Below are positions 1 to 8,439 of a stretch of 51,184 bases of DNA, piece by piece. The position numbers and the translations under genes are program-made. The notes below the pieces were generated by a model, which saw nothing but the letters and a program-made list of their open reading frames with translations, was not told the origin of the DNA and did not search any database. The stretch is from Saprospiraceae bacterium. GTDB taxonomy: Bacteria; Bacteroidota; Bacteroidia; Chitinophagales; Saprospiraceae. Within the stretch, counting starts at the first letter, position 1. Each line of letters begins with the position of its first letter. Location: NCBI GenBank assembly GCA_021299835.1, contig JAJTER010000025.1, positions 1 to 51,184 on the forward strand, given 5' to 3'.

Positions 1-1393
1 CACTATTTATCAACAAATGCTGTGGTTGATTACAGGACAACAGAATAGTACCTTTGGGAAATGTTTTACGTGTCGAAGTATTTGATTCATAATCAAATAC
101 GGTATTCACAGTAAATGATTCCTTTGCTTGTTCAAATTTAACGCCTTGACGTTGTAAAATCTGAACTACATCAGGCGTGTACATATCAGCTGGAGATAAA
201 AAATAAGTTTTATTGGCTGATAATGATTTGGAGGGCTGCCAGGCATCATAACTATAGCGTAAAAGTTCTTTTTTGTGTTTTACTCCAGTAAATAATGACT
301 GGATAGAAGTAGTATAATGGTCCCAAATTCTTTGTCGTAAAGTCAGAATAGTTCCATCCTCCGTTTCAATTGCGCGACCACCTGCAATACCTCCCTGTTC
401 GGTTAACATAGCTATGGCCCCCATGATACTTGGATAACTTGACCCATATCCCGGGTAGAAAAAATCAAAAGCTTCACGGGTAAAATAGCTAATATCATTT
501 TTATTGAAGGCTGCAATGTTTGCTCTTCCAAAGGTATCGGACCATGCCTCGTAGGTAGGCGGTAATATTTTATTTCGTGGCGTCGTGCCAGGCATGGTGA
601 AGTAATTACTATTGTAGCCTTGTTCATGATGATCTACATGTATCTGAGGCATCCATTTTTGATATTCTGTCGTCAAATTTCTTGTTTCAGGATGAATACC
701 CCAAGACCAATCTCTGTTAACATCAAACCAATAATGATTAGAACGACCATTTGGCGCAGGCTCATAATGCTCTAAATCATTTTTAGAGGTAGCTAATTGC
801 TTTCTCCTAACTGAATTATACCATTGAATGTAACGTTCTCGTCCATCAGGATTAATACATACATAAATTTGAATAACGGAATTTTGCAACAATTGATTCG
901 TAGCTTCATCTGTGGCAGCGGCTAACCGATAAGCAACTTGAAGAGCAGCTTCACTGGTGGATGTTTCATTTCCATGGATATTATAACTAAGTGATAGAAA
1001 AACAGGGTCTTTTTCCATAATATCCTTTGCCTGAGCATCATTAGCCGTCATTAACTTTAAATGATTTGTACGAATACGCTCTAAATTCGATAAATTTTCA
1101 GGCGATGAAAAAACTAATAAATATAGAGAACGATTTTCATACGTTTTTCCATACTCCACTAATTTAAGCCTGTTAGATTTCTTTGAAAGGTCTTTAATAT
1201 AGTTTTCAATACTCGAATAATACGTTGAATGCTCCCCCAGTTCATAGCCTAGAAATGAGGCAGGCGTAGGAATATTCTGATTAACGGCTAATCCAGGTTC
1301 AAATGAAAACCTCTCCAGGTTCATCCATTCTTTTTGAGAATGCAGTCCGCTAAAGGAACAAAACAAGAAAAATAAAACGATAACATTTTTCAT
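1..1393 (-). CDS. M14 family zinc carboxypeptidase (3' end beyond window)
   Basis: This secreted metallocarboxypeptidase should remove C-terminal residues from peptides outside the cytoplasm. The reading frame is open from an ATG at 1393 to the window edge (464 codons), so the C-terminus is missing. Residues 1-20 form a signal peptide ending ...GLHSQ. The M14 zinc motif HxxE is H140-G-N-E143 (NIHGNETSTSEA). NPDGRER (181-187) is the usual following motif. A third zinc histidine lies in VDHHEQGYNSN (H252, H255 or H256), and TEQGG (E332) is the likely catalytic glutamate. It is the last visible gene of a minus-strand run with the M28 peptidase (15 nt upstream) and the penicillin-acylase homologue, which suggests co-transcription for peptide scavenging. 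The family call is firm; the substrate is unknown. Confidence 0.9.
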   Translation of the reverse strand, partial: MKNVIVLFFLFCSFSGLHSQKEWMNLERFSFEPGLAVNQNIPTPASFLGYELGEHSTYYSSIENYIKDLSKKSNRLKLVEYGKTYENRSLYLLVFSSPENLSNLERIRTNHLKLMTANDAQAKDIMEKDPVFLSLSYNIHGNETSTSEAALQVAYRLAAATDEATNQLLQNSVIQIYVCINPDGRERYIQWYNSVRRKQLATSKNDLEHYEPAPNGRSNHYWFDVNRDWSWGIHPETRNLTTEYQKWMPQIHVDHHEQGYNSNYFTMPGTTPRNKILPPTYEAWSDTFGRANIAAFNKNDISYFTREAFDFFYPGYGSSYPSIMGAIAMLTEQGGIAGGRAIETEDGTILTLRQRIWDHYTTSIQSLFTGVKHKKELLRYSYDAWQPSKSLSANKTYFLSPADMYTPDVVQILQRQGVKFEQAKESFTVNTVFDYESNTSTRKTFPKGTILLSCNQPQHLLINS

Positions 1394-1408
1394 TTAATTT
1401 TTTTTTAG

Positions 1409-2779
1409 TTAACGACGAGATGAGATCAATGTAGTAGGATAAACAATAACGCTTTCATTTCCATCGATACCAACGGAAGCGATGCCAAATAAAAAATTAT
1501 CAATAATAATTTTATCCAGGGTAAATTCAGTCAAGCCTTTTGGCACAAACTTTGAATATTGCCATTGGGCTGAGGTAGTTTCTCTCCAATAAATTTTATG
1601 ACCGGTAAGACCTTCAAAAGTGGAAGGTTTCCATTTAAAACGGGTTGACGGTTGAACAATGCCACCGATCTGAACATCTTCAGGCGGTGGTGGAGCCCAG
1701 GCTAAAGCAGCAAGCGTAATGGCATTAACGCCGGTTAATTTAGCAGCATAATCAAAATTAACTCCTTCAATTACATCTCCGTATTTAATCCCATTTTCAA
1801 TTCTAATATCTTCATGCTGCCTGTAATAATTTTCATGAGTCTCCATAATTCTTACCCCTGGAAAGCCCTCATCATTAAATGGTTTATGATGTCCTCCCCT
1901 GCCGAATCTATCCAATCTGTAAATCATCTTTGCATCTAAATTGGTACAATAGAGATCTGTCAGTTTATCAATATATCTGGCGATTTGCCTGGAAGGGCCA
2001 TCTATCTCTCCCCCATATACTCTGTGCCAGGCTCTTTCTCTTTCAGTTTCAAGAATAGAAACAGGTTCCGAAAAAATCCTGAAGGTGGTATTATCGATGA
2101 TACCATCGACACCTTCAATATTGCCAATCATATCATTATTAAGGACAGCTATGATATCCCATTGATTCGTTTTAGCAAATTTTGCTACCGTAGTACCACC
2201 TAATAGACCTTGCTCTTCGCCTGATAATCCAATATAAATAATACTTGTTGGAAAACGATACTTTGATAAAACAGCAGCTGCGTCCAGCTCTCCGGCCATG
2301 CCACTGGCATTATCATTAGCACCAGGATTATCCTTTTGAGCGTCCAAAACATCCGTGACCCTTGAATCGATATCAGCCGTCATTATGACGTATCTATTTG
2401 GATAAACTGAACCTCTTTGAATAGCTAATACATTAGAAATATTAATATCCTCCTTTATTCTGGGATTAAATCCAGCTTTAAATACTTCGTTCATGTAGGA
2501 AACTTCCAGGCACTGATTACAAGAAGAGCTGATTTTTTGAAATTCGTTGTGAATCCAACGTCTTGCAGCACCAATACCCCTTGTGTTTGACACGGTATCC
2601 GATAAAGTGCTTCTTGTTCCAAAATTAGCAAGCGTTCGGATACTATTTTCAATAGCCTTTGCATTTGGCGCTTTGGCAATATCAAATAATCGATTATCTA
2701 ATTGCCCAAAAAGGAACTGGGACGAAAGACAAAGAAAAATGATTGGAAAATAAAAGGAGTGTTTCAAGTGTTTTTTCAT
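1409..2779 (-). CDS. Secreted M28 family peptidase with C-terminal Fn3-like domain
   Basis: This is a predicted exported zinc aminopeptidase of 456 aa. Residues 1-26 are a signal peptide. The M28 core contains PGANDNASG (zinc-bridging D156), SGEEQG (E188 base and E189 zinc ligand), NNDMIG (D216) and a final histidine near H322 (YYRQHED). The first zinc ligand, usually His in an HxD motif, is Asp here: residues 135-140 read ADIDSR, so D136 replaces His. About 80 C-terminal residues (HKIYWRETTSAQWQYSKF) look like a fibronectin type III fold. Two cysteines (C87, C90) sit in the N-terminal region. The gene lies 15 nt before the M14 gene and 23 nt after the penicillin-acylase gene on the same strand. 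The family is clear, but whether it is active with D136 is uncertain. Confidence 0.88.
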   Translation of the reverse strand: MKKHLKHSFYFPIIFLCLSSQFLFGQLDNRLFDIAKAPNAKAIENSIRTLANFGTRSTLSDTVSNTRGIGAARRWIHNEFQKISSSCNQCLEVSYMNEVFKAGFNPRIKEDINISNVLAIQRGSVYPNRYVIMTADIDSRVTDVLDAQKDNPGANDNASGMAGELDAAAVLSKYRFPTSIIYIGLSGEEQGLLGGTTVAKFAKTNQWDIIAVLNNDMIGNIEGVDGIIDNTTFRIFSEPVSILETERERAWHRVYGGEIDGPSRQIARYIDKLTDLYCTNLDAKMIYRLDRFGRGGHHKPFNDEGFPGVRIMETHENYYRQHEDIRIENGIKYGDVIEGVNFDYAAKLTGVNAITLAALAWAPPPPEDVQIGGIVQPSTRFKWKPSTFEGLTGHKIYWRETTSAQWQYSKFVPKGLTEFTLDKIIIDNFLFGIASVGIDGNESVIVYPTTLISSRR

Positions 2780-2802
2780 TGTTTTAGGGGTTAAATAAAA
2801 AC

Positions 2803-5199
2803 TTAATTAGGAAAAAGATGCTTGTTGATCTGACTTACTGACGAAATTTTAACCTTAGAGAAATACAGTGGAAAATACTGATTGTTTATCCAAATGGGAA
2901 ATAAATTTCTATAAAATGGACTATTTGGATTACCAGATTGACCAGGTGTATTGGTCGCCAAACAATAATCCCAGTTTTGTAAATCCGAAATAAATCTGAA
3001 GCTGGCACCATGTGTTTGATTATCTCCCCTTCCCGTTACATTGGCTGTAAATCCATTTCCACCTCTCGGAGCAGGTCCTACTTCCAGTATTGACCGAGTA
3101 TTTTGATTAACAACAGCACTTAATGGGTGTTTCAATAGAATATACTTATTCTTCAGCTGACCATATTGCCATAAATTTACCTCTTTACCTAATTTAAGCT
3201 CCAGGTTTTGAACTGCCTTTTCAAATGTTTTAAATAAAAAATCATTTCTACCTTGAACAGGTTGGGAACCAAATTTTGCGTCAGGAAATAGAAGGTTATC
3301 GATTATCATTTTAAGTTGGGGGTTAACCAAAGACTTAACCTTTTCTGGAACAAATTGTATTTTATACTCCGATAAAATAACTCTTTCCCAAGCATCATAA
3401 ATTGATGCTGCGATAGAATTGGGCGTCAATTTATAGTCCCAATCATTAAAGAAGGTGGTAAATTTTTCATACTTTTTGAAGGCTGGTATACTAGAAATAA
3501 AAGGTACCAAATGCCTTGCAGATAGAGACAGATAATCTGTTTGAAGCAACATAAAATCCTGCACAGATAATTTCTTACCACTACCCAAATATTCCTTTAT
3601 TCGCAAACCTCTATAAGGATCCGACCATGAAAAACCCACAGTATTGGGGTATTTGAAATCGAGAGGCACCACATTTTCATTAGCTGTGACGACATAATTT
3701 TGTGAAGGATTGTAACTGGAAGGTCTTTCGGAAATTGGAATGAACCCATCCCAATCTCTACTTCCATCCCCAATGACAGGTACCATGCCACTACTATTAT
3801 TTCGAATGGGCGCAATGCCTACAGTTTGCCAACCTATATTCCCTAACCGGTCGGCCCAAATCATGTTTTCGCCTGGAATATGAGAATAAGTGCATGCCAA
3901 CTTAAATTCATCCCAATTTTTTGCCTGATTCATTCTGAGACTAGCCAGATAGGGAGCGCCCCCTTTTTCTAACCAGGCACATCGCACAGCCACAGCGATA
4001 TTTTTTTCAATTATCATTTTAAGCACAGGGCCATGTACACTATAAAACAAAGAAAAATATTTCATGCCCTTACCTTTAACAGATATGGAGTCTTTTATTT
4101 CAAGAAAATCAAGCCATTTCCCTTGATATTTATACTGAAGTACATTGGAAGGATTAAGTTCATAAACGTACATATCTTCAGCGTCTGTAGCATGAATGGT
4201 GAGTCCCCATGCACCATAATCGTTGTGTCCAATAGAAACACCAGGAATAGTAGGTTCACCCCCACCTATAACATTCCAACCGGGAGAAACCAGATGCGTA
4301 ATATATCTAAGCGAGGGAGCAGACATAGCCCTATGAGGATCGTTGGCTAACAGAGGGAAACCACTTTCGGATAATGCACCAGAGACCACCCAATTATTAC
4401 TACCAATCACTTGCTTTTCTTCATTTAATGAAATTTGCTCTTCATTCATTCGAGAAGAAAGCACCATATAATTCTCTGTTGAATTCCTATCGGAGAAAGC
4501 CAGGATATCTTCTGGAAGGAAATTTACCGGCCGCTTAAATGCCTTATAGAGGTCCATAACATCAGAATAGGATAGAATTTCTTTTACTAAAGAATCCAAC
4601 CTAATGTCAGGATTATTGGGATGATACCAATTTATTTCCTTTGTTTTATCTTCCCCAATTTGGTGAACAACAAGAGCAGTTTCCCATTCATCCGTCAAGT
4701 TACCAAGCAGTCCCTGATGCCTTGAAATGATATCTTCTGGTTTTAAATATTGCGGTTTAATACCTAATAACCTGAACTCAACAGGCAAAGAATCTGGTGT
4801 TAAAAGAGCATTATCAATAGCAGCATTCACACCATTTACGAAGGAATGTATTATTTGATAACCATTTGGATGGTAATGATTAAATTCAGCCACTGGGTCA
4901 CCCCTATAAGTAAAAAGTCGGGAGGCGATATCTTTTTGTAGTTCTCTTTCACCAAGCATATCCGATAAGAGTCCTCTTGTCTGCCTCCTCCACATTTCAA
5001 ATTGAAATAATCTGTCAGATGCCGCTTGAAACCCTTGAGCAAAGAACATATCATTTTCATTTTTCGCATAAATATGAGGGACGCCGAAAGGATCTATCAT
5101 TATCTCCACCTCTTCCTTGAGCCCTGAAATTTTTTCAAATTTCTGTGCAAATGCAGTAACACAAATTAAAATCGAAAATAATGTTAATAATAATTTCAT
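2803..5199 (-). CDS. Penicillin acylase family protein (S45 Ntn hydrolase)
   Basis: A 798-aa exported amidohydrolase of the penicillin/acylhomoserine-lactone acylase family. These proteins cleave themselves into alpha and beta chains and hydrolyse amide bonds of N-acylated compounds. A signal peptide ends near residue 18 (VTAFAQ). The alpha region holds DPFGVPHIYA (36-45). The autocleavage site is G266-S267 in IGSNNWVVSG, making S267 the predicted N-terminal nucleophile of the beta chain. ANDPHR follows, HATDAEDMYVYE is a typical calcium/active-site segment, and TANEN contributes the likely oxyanion Asn. The length suits the family. It is the first gene of the three-hydrolase minus-strand run, so the promoter should lie in 5200-5298. 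The substrate (beta-lactam, AHL or another acyl amide) cannot be read from the sequence. Confidence 0.9.
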   Translation of the reverse strand: MKLLLTLFSILICVTAFAQKFEKISGLKEEVEIMIDPFGVPHIYAKNENDMFFAQGFQAASDRLFQFEMWRRQTRGLLSDMLGERELQKDIASRLFTYRGDPVAEFNHYHPNGYQIIHSFVNGVNAAIDNALLTPDSLPVEFRLLGIKPQYLKPEDIISRHQGLLGNLTDEWETALVVHQIGEDKTKEINWYHPNNPDIRLDSLVKEILSYSDVMDLYKAFKRPVNFLPEDILAFSDRNSTENYMVLSSRMNEEQISLNEEKQVIGSNNWVVSGALSESGFPLLANDPHRAMSAPSLRYITHLVSPGWNVIGGGEPTIPGVSIGHNDYGAWGLTIHATDAEDMYVYELNPSNVLQYKYQGKWLDFLEIKDSISVKGKGMKYFSLFYSVHGPVLKMIIEKNIAVAVRCAWLEKGGAPYLASLRMNQAKNWDEFKLACTYSHIPGENMIWADRLGNIGWQTVGIAPIRNNSSGMVPVIGDGSRDWDGFIPISERPSSYNPSQNYVVTANENVVPLDFKYPNTVGFSWSDPYRGLRIKEYLGSGKKLSVQDFMLLQTDYLSLSARHLVPFISSIPAFKKYEKFTTFFNDWDYKLTPNSIAASIYDAWERVILSEYKIQFVPEKVKSLVNPQLKMIIDNLLFPDAKFGSQPVQGRNDFLFKTFEKAVQNLELKLGKEVNLWQYGQLKNKYILLKHPLSAVVNQNTRSILEVGPAPRGGNGFTANVTGRGDNQTHGASFRFISDLQNWDYCLATNTPGQSGNPNSPFYRNLFPIWINNQYFPLYFSKVKISSVSQINKHLFPN

Positions 5200-5206
5200 A
5201 AAAAGA

Positions 5207-5214
5207 TATTTTTG
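5207..5214 (+). promoter_or_regulatory. Candidate -7 element upstream of the TRAP binding-protein gene
   Basis: The sequence TATTTTTG matches the Bacteroidota -7 consensus TAnnTTTG and lies 85 nt before the dctP start, in the divergent gap with the penicillin-acylase gene. I see no TTTG at the expected -33 distance, so this is only a candidate. Confidence 0.3.
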
Positions 5215-5298
5215 ACGTTTAAAAGTACGCTTTTCCCTTATAAATTTTAATTTTAGGAAACAATTTCAACATTACCTGAACCTATAACTACTTCAAAT

Positions 5299-6423
5299 AT
5301 GCCTATTTCAAGGAAAACATTTGTCAAGAGTATCGCAGCAGCTACCTTATTACTTCCCATAGGCATAAAAGCAGTCATGGGAAAAGGAAATAAAACATCC
5401 GGCAATGATTCAGGAATTTCAAGTAAAACGTATTCATGGAAAATGGTTACTACCTGGCCGCCGAATTTCCCAATTTTAGACGAAGCTTGTAAATTATTTG
5501 CCAGTATGGTGGAAGAAATGTCAGGCGGACGCATTAAAATAAGGGTCTTTGGAGGTGGTGAACTGGTGCCCTCTCTTGAAATTTTCGATGCAGTTAGAAA
5601 TGGGGCCGCAGAAATTGGTCATGGTTCTGCTTATTATTGGGCAGGAAAATCTCCTGCCGCTTCATTCTTTGCCACTGTACCCTTCGGTATGAATGCCCAG
5701 CAAGTATCCTCATGGATTCATGCGGGAGATGGCTTGACTTTATGGCAAGAATTATATGCTAATTTTGGATTAATTCCACTACCTGCAGGTAATACTGGCG
5801 TACAAATGGGCGGCTGGTTTAACAAGGAAATTAATACTATATCAGATCTTAAAGGCTTAAAAATGAGAATTCCCGGTCTTGGCGGAGCCGTTTTGGCAAA
5901 AGCGGGTGGATCACCCATTCTTTTAGCTGGTGGTGAATTATATACAGGTTTAGAAAGGGGTATCATAGATGCTACAGAATGGCTATCTCCATTCCATGAC
6001 AGTTTAATGGGTTTCGACGAAATTGCGAAATATTATTACACCCCAGGCTGGCACGAACCAGGAACCAATTTAGAGATTATTCTAAACAAGGAAAAATTTG
6101 AAGAACTTTCTGATGACCTGAAGGCCATTATTAAAGCTGCATCATCCTATTGTGGAACCTGGTTACACGCCCAGATGGAAGCCAAAAACGCTGTAGCCTA
6201 CAACGAACTTCTGAAAAAGGGCGTTGAAATACGCACATTTCCACCAGAAGTAATTGATGAATTAAGAAAATTAACTAAAGAAGTTATCAATGAATTAGCC
6301 GAAAAAGATCCATTCACTAAGAAAGTATATGCTTCTTATTACGCTTTTCAAGAAAAAGCAAATAAATATTCTAATATCGCTGAAAAAGCTTTTTACAACA
6401 ATTTACAAGCAGATTTATCTTGA
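5299..6423 (+). CDS. dctP: TRAP transporter solute-binding protein, DctP/TakP type
   Basis: A 374-aa periplasmic binding protein that delivers an organic-acid anion to the DctQM permease. The N-terminus SRKTFVKSIAAATLLLP resembles a twin-arginine signal with Arg-Lys replacing Arg-Arg. The mature part starts near residue 45 (WKMVTTWPPNFPILDEACK). The segments MRIPGLGGAVLAKAGG and ALERGIIDATEW-type (here TGLERGIIDATEW) closely resemble the TakP branch, which binds 2-oxo acids. The Arg in MRIPG is the expected carboxylate contact, and the Glu-Trp of ATEW lies in the ligand/cation site of that branch. The permease genes are encoded on the opposite strand, convergent and 79 nt away, rather than in the usual dctPQM operon. 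The family is certain; the 2-oxo-acid substrate is inferred from subgroup resemblance. Confidence 0.9.
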   Translation: MPISRKTFVKSIAAATLLLPIGIKAVMGKGNKTSGNDSGISSKTYSWKMVTTWPPNFPILDEACKLFASMVEEMSGGRIKIRVFGGGELVPSLEIFDAVRNGAAEIGHGSAYYWAGKSPAASFFATVPFGMNAQQVSSWIHAGDGLTLWQELYANFGLIPLPAGNTGVQMGGWFNKEINTISDLKGLKMRIPGLGGAVLAKAGGSPILLAGGELYTGLERGIIDATEWLSPFHDSLMGFDEIAKYYYTPGWHEPGTNLEIILNKEKFEELSDDLKAIIKAASSYCGTWLHAQMEAKNAVAYNELLKKGVEIRTFPPEVIDELRKLTKEVINELAEKDPFTKKVYASYYAFQEKANKYSNIAEKAFYNNLQADLS

Positions 6424-6501
6424 TTGACTACGGTTCTAGTGTCTAAAGTTCTGGCCCTAAATACTTTACTTTATAAGTTAAGTTAATTCTAATTCAATAT
6501 T

Positions 6502-7800
6502 TTAAGGTATAATTAAAAGACTCGGCATAAATATATAAATGCCTAAAACTATCAGTTGAATAAGTATAAAAGGAATAATTCCTCTATAAATCTGAGCCGT
6601 TGTGACGGATGATGGAGCTACTCCTTTAAGGTAAAACAGGGAAAATCCAAAAGGAGGAGTCAAGAAAGAAGTTTGTAGATTAAGCCCTAGTAATACCCCA
6701 ATCCAAATAAGATCTACCCCCATTTTCTGAAACACGGGCGCTACAACGGGAACGATGATAAAAATAATTTCTATAAAATCTATAAAGAATCCAGCAATAA
6801 ATACAATCAGCATAACCAAAAACAGAAAGGCCAAAGGCGTCATATTAGCATCTTGAATAAGACGTACTAAAAATACATCACCCCCAAGTTCCCTAAAAAC
6901 AAAAGAAAAAGTAGTTGCTCCTAACAATATTAAAAATATCATTGAGGTGAGGTGGGTAGTTTCAAGACAAACACTTTTAATAATGCTAAAATTCAATTTC
7001 TTTTCGAATAAGGTCAGAATAGTTGCACCCATTGCACCCACTGCTGCTGCTTCCGTAGGAGAGGCAATACCTAAGAAGATAGAACCTAAAACAGATATGA
7101 TAAGAATTAATGGTAATGCAAATGCGCGCCATACCTTTCCATAGAAATTATTAGCCCTAAATTTCTCAATTTCTTCCTTAGGAATGGGTGGCATCCATTC
7201 TGGCTTAATTTTAGAAACAACAAAAACAAAAATGATATAAAAAGCTACTAATACTAACCCAGGAATTAATGAAGAGGCAAATAATTTTCCGACAGATACA
7301 TTGAGAACGCTTCCAAGAAGAACTAATACAACGGATGGTGGGATAATCTGACCTAAAGTACCAGATGCAGCAATTACACCCGTTGCAATTTCAGGTTTAT
7401 ATCCTCTCTTTAACATGGTAGGTAAACTAATTAAACCCATGGTAACCACAGTTGCACCAACAATACCGGTAGAAGCGGCTAATAAAGTACCTACTAGGAT
7501 AACTGCAAAAGCTAATCCACCATGCATTTTTCCAAAAAGAATAGCAACCGTTTCCAATAAACTTTCAGCCAGACCACTTTTTTCCAACATGATACCCATA
7601 AATACAAATAAAGGAACGGACAGCAAAACATAATTACTAATCACACCCATTATACGTGGAGGAAGCGCTCCAAAAGCTGAAGGATCTAAAAAAAAGAAAG
7701 CGTAAGTAATAGACAATCCTCCTAAAGTAAGTGCTACAGGATAACCGTACATGATTAAGATAAAAATACTTACGAATAAGATGATAGCTATTATTTCCAT
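6502..7800 (-). CDS. dctM: TRAP transporter large permease subunit DctM
   Basis: A 432-aa inner-membrane protein, the sodium-driven translocating subunit of a TRAP transporter. It is almost wholly hydrophobic with about 12 membrane spans. The family signatures are present: IAASGTLGQIIPPS in the first half and the matching scaffold LNLQTSFLTPPFGFSLFY near the C-terminus. Length is normal. It starts 11 nt after the dctQ stop, so the two are co-transcribed. It faces dctP on the opposite strand, which almost certainly supplies the binding protein. A loop at about 200-215 (KIKPEWMPPIPKEE) separates the two halves. Confidence 0.93.
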   Translation of the reverse strand: MEIIAIILFVSIFILIMYGYPVALTLGGLSITYAFFFLDPSAFGALPPRIMGVISNYVLLSVPLFVFMGIMLEKSGLAESLLETVAILFGKMHGGLAFAVILVGTLLAASTGIVGATVVTMGLISLPTMLKRGYKPEIATGVIAASGTLGQIIPPSVVLVLLGSVLNVSVGKLFASSLIPGLVLVAFYIIFVFVVSKIKPEWMPPIPKEEIEKFRANNFYGKVWRAFALPLILIISVLGSIFLGIASPTEAAAVGAMGATILTLFEKKLNFSIIKSVCLETTHLTSMIFLILLGATTFSFVFRELGGDVFLVRLIQDANMTPLAFLFLVMLIVFIAGFFIDFIEIIFIIVPVVAPVFQKMGVDLIWIGVLLGLNLQTSFLTPPFGFSLFYLKGVAPSSVTTAQIYRGIIPFILIQLIVLGIYIFMPSLLIIP

Positions 7801-7811
7801 AAAACAGTCTA

Positions 7812-8312
7812 TTAATTGCTTTTAAAAGCTATATTGAACTGGTTAAAAATGATAATTAATCCTTGAAAAAATAATAATAAAAAGGCTAAAGGAATAGCCA
7901 TTTTTATAAAATAGAAAGCTCCTAAGCCACCTGGATCAGGTGAAGTCTCTTTCATTGCAAAACTCGTTAATGAGTATTTGAGCGAATACCAACCTAATGT
8001 TAAACACCATGGAATTAAAAAAACCATGGTCCCAATAACATTTACTTGCGCTTTTTCACGTTTAGAGAAGTTCTGATAAAATAAATCCACTCTAACATGT
8101 TTTTCTTCATTGAGGGCGTAAGCTGAACCAAATAAAAATAACAGACCAAATATATGCCATTCTATTTCTGCTACCCAGGCCACTGAAAAATTGAATAAAT
8201 ACCTGGATATTACGTCTAAACATATAATAATTACCAACACAAAACTCAACCAGGAAACGCTTTTACCAAAAAAAGCTACTACTTGAGATAATTTATTAAT
8301 CCATTTTTCCAT
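7812..8312 (-). CDS. dctQ: TRAP transporter small permease subunit DctQ
   Basis: A 166-aa inner-membrane protein with four predicted spans (about 18-36, 48-68, 90-110 and 132-155), the normal topology of the small TRAP subunit that scaffolds DctM. The family pattern WxxEIEWHIFGLLFLFGSAY is visible at about 42-61, and the loop EEKHVRVDLFYQ follows. It is the first gene of the dctQM pair, with dctM 11 nt downstream. Upstream, 8313-8400 separates it from the prfB terminator. Small permeases diverge quickly, but position and topology make the call secure. Confidence 0.9.
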   Translation of the reverse strand: MEKWINKLSQVVAFFGKSVSWLSFVLVIIICLDVISRYLFNFSVAWVAEIEWHIFGLLFLFGSAYALNEEKHVRVDLFYQNFSKREKAQVNVIGTMVFLIPWCLTLGWYSLKYSLTSFAMKETSPDPGGLGAFYFIKMAIPLAFLLLFFQGLIIIFNQFNIAFKSN

Positions 8313-8401
8313 GGCCGACTATTTTTATAAATTACAGCTAACGAATATAAACATATACGATACTAATTGGAAGAAACTTGACAAATTATTGTAGATAACC
8401 A

Positions 8402-8434
8402 TAAAAAAAGGTCAGTAAAAAATTTACTGACCTT
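8402..8434 (-). terminator. Rho-independent terminator of prfB
   Basis: A perfect 12-bp inverted repeat (8408-8419 with 8423-8434, loop of 3 nt) sits 5 nt after the prfB stop. Read on the minus strand it is followed by a run of T (complement of 8403-8409). It should also shield dctQM from read-through. Confidence 0.85.
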
Positions 8435-8439
8435 CATTA

